64,000 bases of DNA from assembly GCA_037176705.1 (NCBI GenBank), contig CM073893.1, positions 18,290,074-18,354,073 of the forward strand, written 5' to 3'. The notes below the pieces were generated by a model. That model did no database searches, had not been told where the DNA came from, and saw only the letters and a program-made list of their open reading frames with translations. Below are positions 57,896 through 64,000 of the stretch, in pieces. Source of the stretch: Molossus alvarezi (Eukaryota; Chordata; Mammalia; Chiroptera; Molossidae). Position 1 is the stretch's first letter. Every line of letters starts with the position of its first letter. Position numbers and translations under genes: made by a program.

Positions 57896-58740
57896 ATGAA
57901 GAGACAAAGAAATATATCCCAGATGAAAGAACACAACAGAATTTCAGGAAAAGAACTAAATGAAATGGAAATAAGCAATCCAACAAATGCAGAGTTCAAA
58001 ACACTGGTTATATGGATACTCAAGGAATTTAGTGAGGACCTCAAAAACATAATAAAGGACCAGTCAGAAATGAAGAGTGCACTAACTGAAATAAAGAATA
58101 ATTTACAGGGAATCAATAGTCAAATAGGTGAAGCCTAGAGGCAAAGCATTGATATGGAATATAAGGAAGCAAAAAACATTCAATCAGAGCAACAAAAAGA
58201 AAAAAGAATCCCCCCACCAAAATGAGGATAGTGTAAGGAGCCTCTGGGACAACTTCAAGCATACCAACATTCACATCATGGGGATACCAGAAGGAGAAGA
58301 GAGAGAACAAGAAATTGAAAACCTATTTGAAAAAATAATGACAGAAAATTTTCCTAATTTGGTGAAGGAAACAGACATACAAGTCCAGGAAGCACAGAGT
58401 CCCAAACAAGATGAACACGAACAAGTCCACACCAAGACACATTGTAAGTAAAATGCAAAAGGTTAAAGACAAAGAGAGAATCTTAAAAGCAGCAAGAGAA
58501 AAGCTCCTACAAGGGAGCTCCCATAAGACTTTCAATTGATTTCTCAAAAGAAACTGCAGGCCAGAAGGCAGTGGCAAAAAATATTCAAAGTGATGAAAAG
58601 CAAGGACCTATAACCAAGATTACTCTATCCTGCAAAGCTGTCATTTAGAATTAATGGACATATAAAGAGCTTCCTAGACAAGGAAAAGCTAAAGGAGTTC
58701 ACCACCACCAAACCAGTATTATATGAAATGTTGAAGGGTC
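57896..58740 (+). pseudogene. Broken L1-type ORF1 of the second HAL1-type copy
   Basis: Aligns by eye with the intact ORF1 at 13339-14253: EMEISNPTNAEFKTLVI, then SLWDNFKHTNIHIMGIPEGE and EIENLFEKIMTENFPNLVKE in a shifted frame. The C-terminal domain text at 58440-58740 has further shifts. Transposon relic. Confidence 0.85.
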
Positions 58741-59454
58741 TTCTTGAAGAAGAAAAAGATAAAAAATATGAACAACAAAATGGCAATAAATACATATCTA
58801 TCAACAGTTGAACCTACAAACCAAATGAACAGGCAGAACAGAAACAGACTCAGATGCATTGAATTTTTTGTTGGTTTCCAGATGGGGAGGGGTTTGGGGG
58901 TACGGGTAAAAAAGGGGAAGACATTAAGAAGTACAAATTGGTTGTTAGACTGATGAACCTCAGAGGGAAGGGAAGAGATGGGGTGGGAAGAGATAAACAA
59001 AAGAAATTATGTGCATATATACATAACCAGTGGACACAGACAATAGTGTGGGAAAGGCAAGAGGGGGATGGGAATGTGGAAGATGGAGTCAATGGGAATA
59101 AAAGGGGGGCATCTGTAATACTTTCAACAATAAAGATATAATAATAATAATAAATCTAAGCCAATGTTGATGGAAGGAACCAGTAATAATAATAATAGTG
59201 TCTAATTTGTGATAAAAAAAAAAACAAAACAAAACAGGTAGAACTACAATGCTGTACTGGCCTGCAATGGCATGTAAATTAGGAGGGGTTGAATGGAATT
59301 TCAGTATTCTAAAGCCCATGTACTGTGAGAACTGAAGATAGAGACATATTTAAAATATAACCACTGAAAGAAGACAAATAGAGTGTTTTTGTTTAAACCC
59401 AGAGAAGGAAAATAATGAAATGAGAGGGAGGAAAAAGTAGAAGGAAAAATATAA

Positions 59455-59649
59455 GAACTCAATTTTTGTCTTCTACTCAGTTATTTTATGATTCATCTAT
59501 GTTGTTATGTGTCAATAGTCTATTAATTTTCAATGCTGAGTAATATGTCATTTTATTTATATACCACATTCATTTATACATTCACATATGGATGAAAACA
59601 GGTTGTTTCCAGTGTTTAGCTAATACAGATAAAGATAGTATGTATATTC
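59455..59649 (-). repeat. Older L1 fragment, left half (split by a younger L1)
   Basis: TTCAATGCTGAGTAATATGT and CATTTATACATTCACATATG are complementary to typical L1 3' ORF2 text. It resumes at about 62368-62620. Confidence 0.6.
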
Positions 59650-59663
59650 ATGTACAGGTTTTT

Positions 59664-62353
59664 TTTAATTAATTTTTGTTACAGATGTTTCTCCTTTTTC
59701 CCCCACTGATTCCCCCCTCCCCTTCCCTCCCTGCCCTTTCCCCAGTTTGTTGTCCATGTCCACTGTTCATGCATACATGCATATAAGTTCTGTGGTTTAT
59801 CTCTCCCCCACCCCCCCCCTATTCTGGGGATTGTCAGTCTGTACCCCACTTCCACATCTCTGGGACTACCCCATTCCTCAGACTGTTATGTTCATTATAT
59901 TCCACAAGTAAGTAAAATCATATGATACTTGTCTTTCTCTGTTTGGCTTGTTTCACTTAGGATGATACTTTCCAGGTCCTTCCATGTAGTCTCAAAGGAT
60001 TAGAGATCTTTCTTTCTTACAGCTGCGTAGTACTCCATTGTGTATATGTACCACCGCTTTTTTATCCATTCGTCTACTGATGGACACTTGGGCTGTTTCC
60101 AGATCTTAGCTATTGTAAATAGTGCTGCTACAAACATGGGGGTACATATATTCTTTCTGATTGGTGTTTCAGGCTTCTTAGGGTATATTCCTAGAAGTGG
60201 AATCACTGGGTCAAATGGAAGTTCAATTTTTAATTTTTTGAGGTAACCCCATATTGTTTTCCATAGTGGCTACACCAGTCTGCATTCCCACCAGCAGTGC
60301 ACTAGAGTCCCCTTTTTCTCCACACCCTCGCCTAACACTTATTGTTTGATGATTTGTTGATGGCGGCCATTCTGACAGGTGTGAGGTGATACCTCATTGT
60401 TGTTTTAATTTGCATCTCTCTGATGATTAGTGATGATGAGCATTTCTTCATATGTTTCTTAGCCATTTGTATGTCCTGTTTGGAGAGGTGTCTATTTAGT
60501 TCCTCTGCCCATTTTTTAATTGGGTTCTTTGTCTTCCTTTTGTGGAGTTGTATGAGCACTCTATATGTATTGGAAATTAATCCCTTATCTGATATATCAT
60601 TGGCAATTTGAGTTTGATGTAGTCCCATGTGTTCATTTTCTCCTTTGTTTCTGTTGCCTTAGGTGATGTGTCATTAAAAATTCTACTGCGTATGATGTCT
60701 GAAATTTTGTTGCCTACAGTCTCTTCTAGGATTTTTATGGATTCATGAGTCACATTTAAGTCTTTTATCCATTTTGAGTTTATTCTCGTGTAGGGTGTAA
60801 GTTGATGGTCTAGTTTCATTTTTCTGCAAGTAGCTGTCCAATTTTCCCAGCACCATTTATTAAAGAGGCTGTCCTTACTCCACTGTATGCTCTTGCCATC
60901 TTTGTCAAATATTAATTGAGCATATTGCCTTGGGTCCATTTCTGGGTTCTCTGTTCTGTTCCACTGGTCTATATGCCTGTTCTTGTGCCAGTACCAGGCT
61001 GTTTTGATTACAGTGGCTTTGTAGTATAACCTGAAATCTGGTATTGTGATCCCTCCAACTTTGTTCTTTCTTTTCAAGATTGCTGTGGCTATTCGAGGCC
61101 TTTTTTGGTTCCATATGAACTTATGAAGTAATTGTTCTAATTCTGTGAAGTATGCTGTTGGTATTTTGATGGGGATTGCGTTGAATCTATAGATTGCTTT
61201 GGGTAATATGGACATTTTAATGATGTTAATTCTCCCAATCCATGAACAGGGTATGTGCTTCCACTTTTTTATATCTTCCTCTATTTCTTTTTTCAATGAC
61301 CTGTAGTTTTCTGCGAATAGGTCCTTTATTTCTTTGGTTAAGTTTATTCCTAGGTATCTTAATTTTTTTGCCGCAATGGTAAATGGGATTGTTTTCTTAG
61401 TTTCTCTTTCTGTGAGTTCATCATTGGTGTATAAGAATTCCATTGATTTCTTGACTAATTTTATATCATGCTACTCTGCCAAATTCATTTATTAAGTCTA
61501 GTAAACTTTTGATGGAGTCTTTGGGGTTTTCTATGTATAGTATCATGTCATCTGCAAATAATGACAATTTCACTTCCTCCTTTCCAGTTTGGATCCCTTT
61601 TTTTTTTCTTCCTGTCTGATTGCTGTCGCGAAGACTTCCAGTACTATGTTAAATAAGAGTGGCGAAAGTGGGCATACTTGCCTTGTTCCTGTTCTTAAGG
61701 GAAATGCTTTTAGTTTTTGCCCATTTAGTATGATGTTAAACACATAGTGTCCCAAAACTGGATCAGGAAGAGATAGAAAACTTGAACTGACCAATAACAA
61801 CAGAAGAAATTGAAGATGTAATCAACACTCTCCCAGCAAACAAAAGCCCAGGCCCGGATGGCTTCACGGGGGAGTTTTACCGAACATTCAAAGAACTAAT
61901 ACCCATTCTCCTCAAACTATTTCAAAAAATTCAAGAAGAAGGAAGACTTCCAAACTCGTTTTATGAAGCCAGCATAATTCTAATTCCAAAACCAGAAAAA
62001 GACACAACAAAGAAAGAAAACTACAGGCCAATATCCCTGATGAACATAGATGCCAAAATCCTGAACAAAATACTAGCAAATCGGATCCAGCAATACACCA
62101 AAAAAATTATCCACCATGACCAAGTGGGATTTATCCTAGGGATGCAAGGCTGGTACAATATTCTCAAATCAATAAATGTGATACACCACATAAATAAAAT
62201 GAAGAATAAAAACCACATGATTATATCAATAGATGCCGAAAAAGCCTTCGACAAATCCAGCATCCATTTCTGATAAAAACGCTCAGCAATGTGGGAATAG
62301 AAGGATCATATCTAGACATAATAAAGGCCATATATGAAAGACCTACAGCCAAC
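59664..62353 (-). mobile_element. LINE-1 with 5' inversion (twin priming)
   Basis: Two segments. 59664 to about 61748 is minus strand: 3' UTR, then ORF2 with frames at 60000-60206, 60332-60628, 60577-61443 (288 codons, [20 protein letters not shown]) and 61570-61800 ([20 protein letters not shown]). About 61750-62353 is plus strand and carries the preceding part of ORF2 ([36 protein letters not shown]). The plus part ends at text for ERPTAN and the minus part begins at NIILNG, which are adjacent in ORF2, so the join is a 5' inversion. Target duplication ATGTACAGGTTTTT (59650-59663) and ATGTACAAGTTTTT (62354-62367). ORF2 is frameshifted and not functional. Confidence 0.9.
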
Positions 62354-62367
62354 ATGTACAAGTTTTT

Positions 62368-62620
62368 ATATGAGCCTAATGCTTTCTTTTCTCTTGGATG
62401 AATACTGGGAAATGGAATAGCTACATCATATGGTAGGTAGATGTTTGACTTTTTAAGAAGCTGCCAAACTTTTCCAAAGTAGTTATCAATAGTAAGACGA
62501 ATAACCAGAATGTGGTATATCTGTACAATAGAATACTACTCAACAGTACTTATTACAAAGTGGATGTGTCTCAGTAGATTCATCAAGGTGGATAGACAGT
62601 TATGCTACATGAATGAAGCC
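62368..62620. repeat. Older L1 fragment, right half
   Basis: CTTGGATGAATACTGGGAAA and later GTGGTATATCTGTACAATAG are degenerate L1 3' ORF2 text, with mixed orientation. It flanks the inverted L1. Confidence 0.5.
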
Positions 62621-62641
62621 AGACAAAAAAGAATACATACT

Positions 62642-62863
62642 ATTTTAGCCTTGGCTGACGTGGCTCAGTTGGTTGGGCTTCATCCTGTGCACTGAAAGGT
62701 TGACAGTTTGATTCCCGGTCAGGGCCAATGCCAGGGTTGTGGGCTTGATCCCTGGTAGAGGGTGTGCAGGAGGCAGCATATCAGTGTTTCTCTCTCACAT
62801 CGATGTTTGTGTTTTCATTGTGTGTCCCTTCCTCTCTCTAGATATCGCTAAAAATATTTTTTG
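62642..62863 (+). mobile_element. Ves SINE, type B, with target-site duplication
   Basis: Perfect 17-bp flanks AAAAAAGAATACATACT at 62625-62641 and 62864-62880. Confidence 0.92.
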
Positions 62864-63286
62864 AAAAAAGAATACATACTTTTTGATTCCACTTATTAAA
62901 AATTCTTAAAAAAATGTAACTATAGTGATAGAATGCATATCAAATGCAGTGGATGCAGCAAAGATTTCTAAAACATTTAAAAGCAGATATGACATTCTAA
63001 ATATTAAACAGGAATTATTGAGATTCAAATATATAATATCATCAGGCAAAGGTAACCATAGGCAGCCATTTCTATACAGTCATGCATGGCATAACTAGCA
63101 GATTAGTTTTGAGAAACTCATCATTAGGCAGCTTTGTTGTGTAAACACCTGGCTTGTATTTACACAAACCTAGATGGTATAGTCTAGCTACTACTTAGCT
63201 AGACTATATGGTATGGAATATTGTTCTGTAAATCCTCAGGCAAGGATTTTTTAAAAAAGAAGAAGGTGCTTAGAATATTAGAAGAA

Positions 63287-63546
63287 TCCCTGGCTGGTTT
63301 GGCTTAGCAGTTAGAGCATGGGCCTGCAGTCCAGAGAGACCCGGGTTTGGTTCCTGCTAAGGCCACATACCTCGGTTGCAGTTTGTCCCCAGCCCCGGCT
63401 GGGGTCATGTGGGAGGCAGCCACTCAATGTGTCCCTTTTACATCAATGTTTCTCTCTCTTTTTCTCTTCCTCTCTCCCTCCCACTCTACCTGAACAAAAA
63501 TGGAAAAATGTCCTTGGGAGAGGATAAAAAAGAAATAAAATATTTA
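63287..63546 (+). mobile_element. Ves SINE, type A, with target-site duplication
   Basis: Perfect 15-bp flanks AGAATATTAGAAGAA at 63272-63286 and 63547-63561. Confidence 0.92.
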
Positions 63547-63768
63547 AGAATATTAGAAGAAAAAATAGAACTTTTTAGTGAAGTATGAAAGAAATGTCTG
63601 TTTGAGAACAATGAATATTTAAAAAGGAATGAAATGATGACTCTAAAGGACTAAGAGTTAATACGTTACTCTTGCCTTAACATAACCTCACTCTGTTTTG
63701 CAATAAAAATGTATTGTAAACTTCTGAATTAAAACTTTTGAATTAGAAAATCAGAAGTTGTTTTGATG

Positions 63769-64000
63769 TGCCCTGGCCAGTGTGGCTTAGTGGTTGGAGT
63801 GTCAGCCCAGCACTGAAGGTTCTCAGGTTCAAATTCCCAGTCAAGGGTGCATGCCTGGGTTGCAGATTTGATCCCTAACCCTGGTCAGAGCACGTGTGGG
63901 AGGCAACCAATCAATGTGTCTCTCTCACATCAGTTTCTCTCTCCCTCTTCCTCTCTCTCCCCCTCTCCCTCCCTGTCCCTCCCCCCCTCTGTTCCCCCCT
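63769..64000 (+). mobile_element. Ves SINE, type A', cut by the window edge
   Basis: Head GCCCTGGCCAGTGTGGCTTA at the start. The long C/CT block (from 63938) runs to the last base. Confidence 0.88.

Larger units (their letters stand above)
56248..59145 (+). mobile_element. HAL1-type half-LINE-1, second copy (with nested SINE)
   Basis: Starts GGAACTTCCGGTCAAGATGG and ends TTTCAACAATAAAGATATA. Target repeat AATAATAAATCT lies just before 56248 and at about 59146-59157. Order: leader (to about 57890), ORF1 remnant (57896-58740), 3' UTR. ORF2 is absent, as in the first copy. The leader includes about 560 bp (57300-57870) missing from the first copy. ORF1 is frameshifted: pieces at 57896-58138 (MKRQRNISQMKEHNRISGKE) and 58128-58451. 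Older and non-functional. Confidence 0.86.
54501..64000 (+). other. CAB39L: CAB39L next 5' intron (predicted, continues past the window)
   Basis: Holds an ancient HAL1/L1 block, SINEs, a HAL1-type copy and an inverted L1. Nothing recognised in 54510-55190, 59160-59455 and 62885-63265. Confidence 0.55.

Overview
This is nuclear DNA of a microbat. Coding DNA is sparse, there is one CpG island, and the intergenic and intronic sequence is packed with tRNA-derived SINEs of the bat Ves type (about 57 copies or fragments) plus bat-type LINE-1 and half-LINE-1 (HAL1-type) copies. The SINE type points to Chiroptera, probably a vespertilionoid family; the species cannot be fixed from this window.

Two genes can be placed. 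SETDB2 (a SET-domain H3K9 methyltransferase) lies on the minus strand. Five of its coding exons are present in perfect phase: 31379-31495 (start codon), 21932-22057, 20909-20974, 16676-16772 and 1-353 (entering the methyl-CpG-binding domain and running off the left edge). Together they give about 219 N-terminal residues with no frameshift or stop. The gene starts in a CpG island at about 37.1-38.1 kb. On the plus strand the same island should start CAB39L, the head-to-head neighbour of SETDB2 in human 13q14. No CAB39L coding exon is in the window; a likely first-exon donor (37837) and a well-formed 76-bp untranslated exon (54425-54500) are.

Layout: 1-353 SETDB2 exon; 354-37.0 kb SETDB2 introns and 5' exons, holding two L1-derived insertions (10628-11865 and the HAL1-type element 12452-14611), a solo LTR (19141-19854), a Tigger MITE, hAT remnants, MIRs and over 30 SINEs; 37.1-38.1 kb bidirectional promoter island; 38.1-64 kb CAB39L 5' introns, holding more SINEs, a second HAL1-type copy (56248-59145), a degraded L1 3' end (50171-51309) and an L1 with a 5' inversion (59664-62353).

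Most open reading frames here are translations of SINEs or L1 pieces, not genes. No new multi-gene system is visible. The most informative structures are the ORF1-only L1 derivatives, the solo LTR, the twin-priming L1 and repeated insertion of SINEs into the same target sites.
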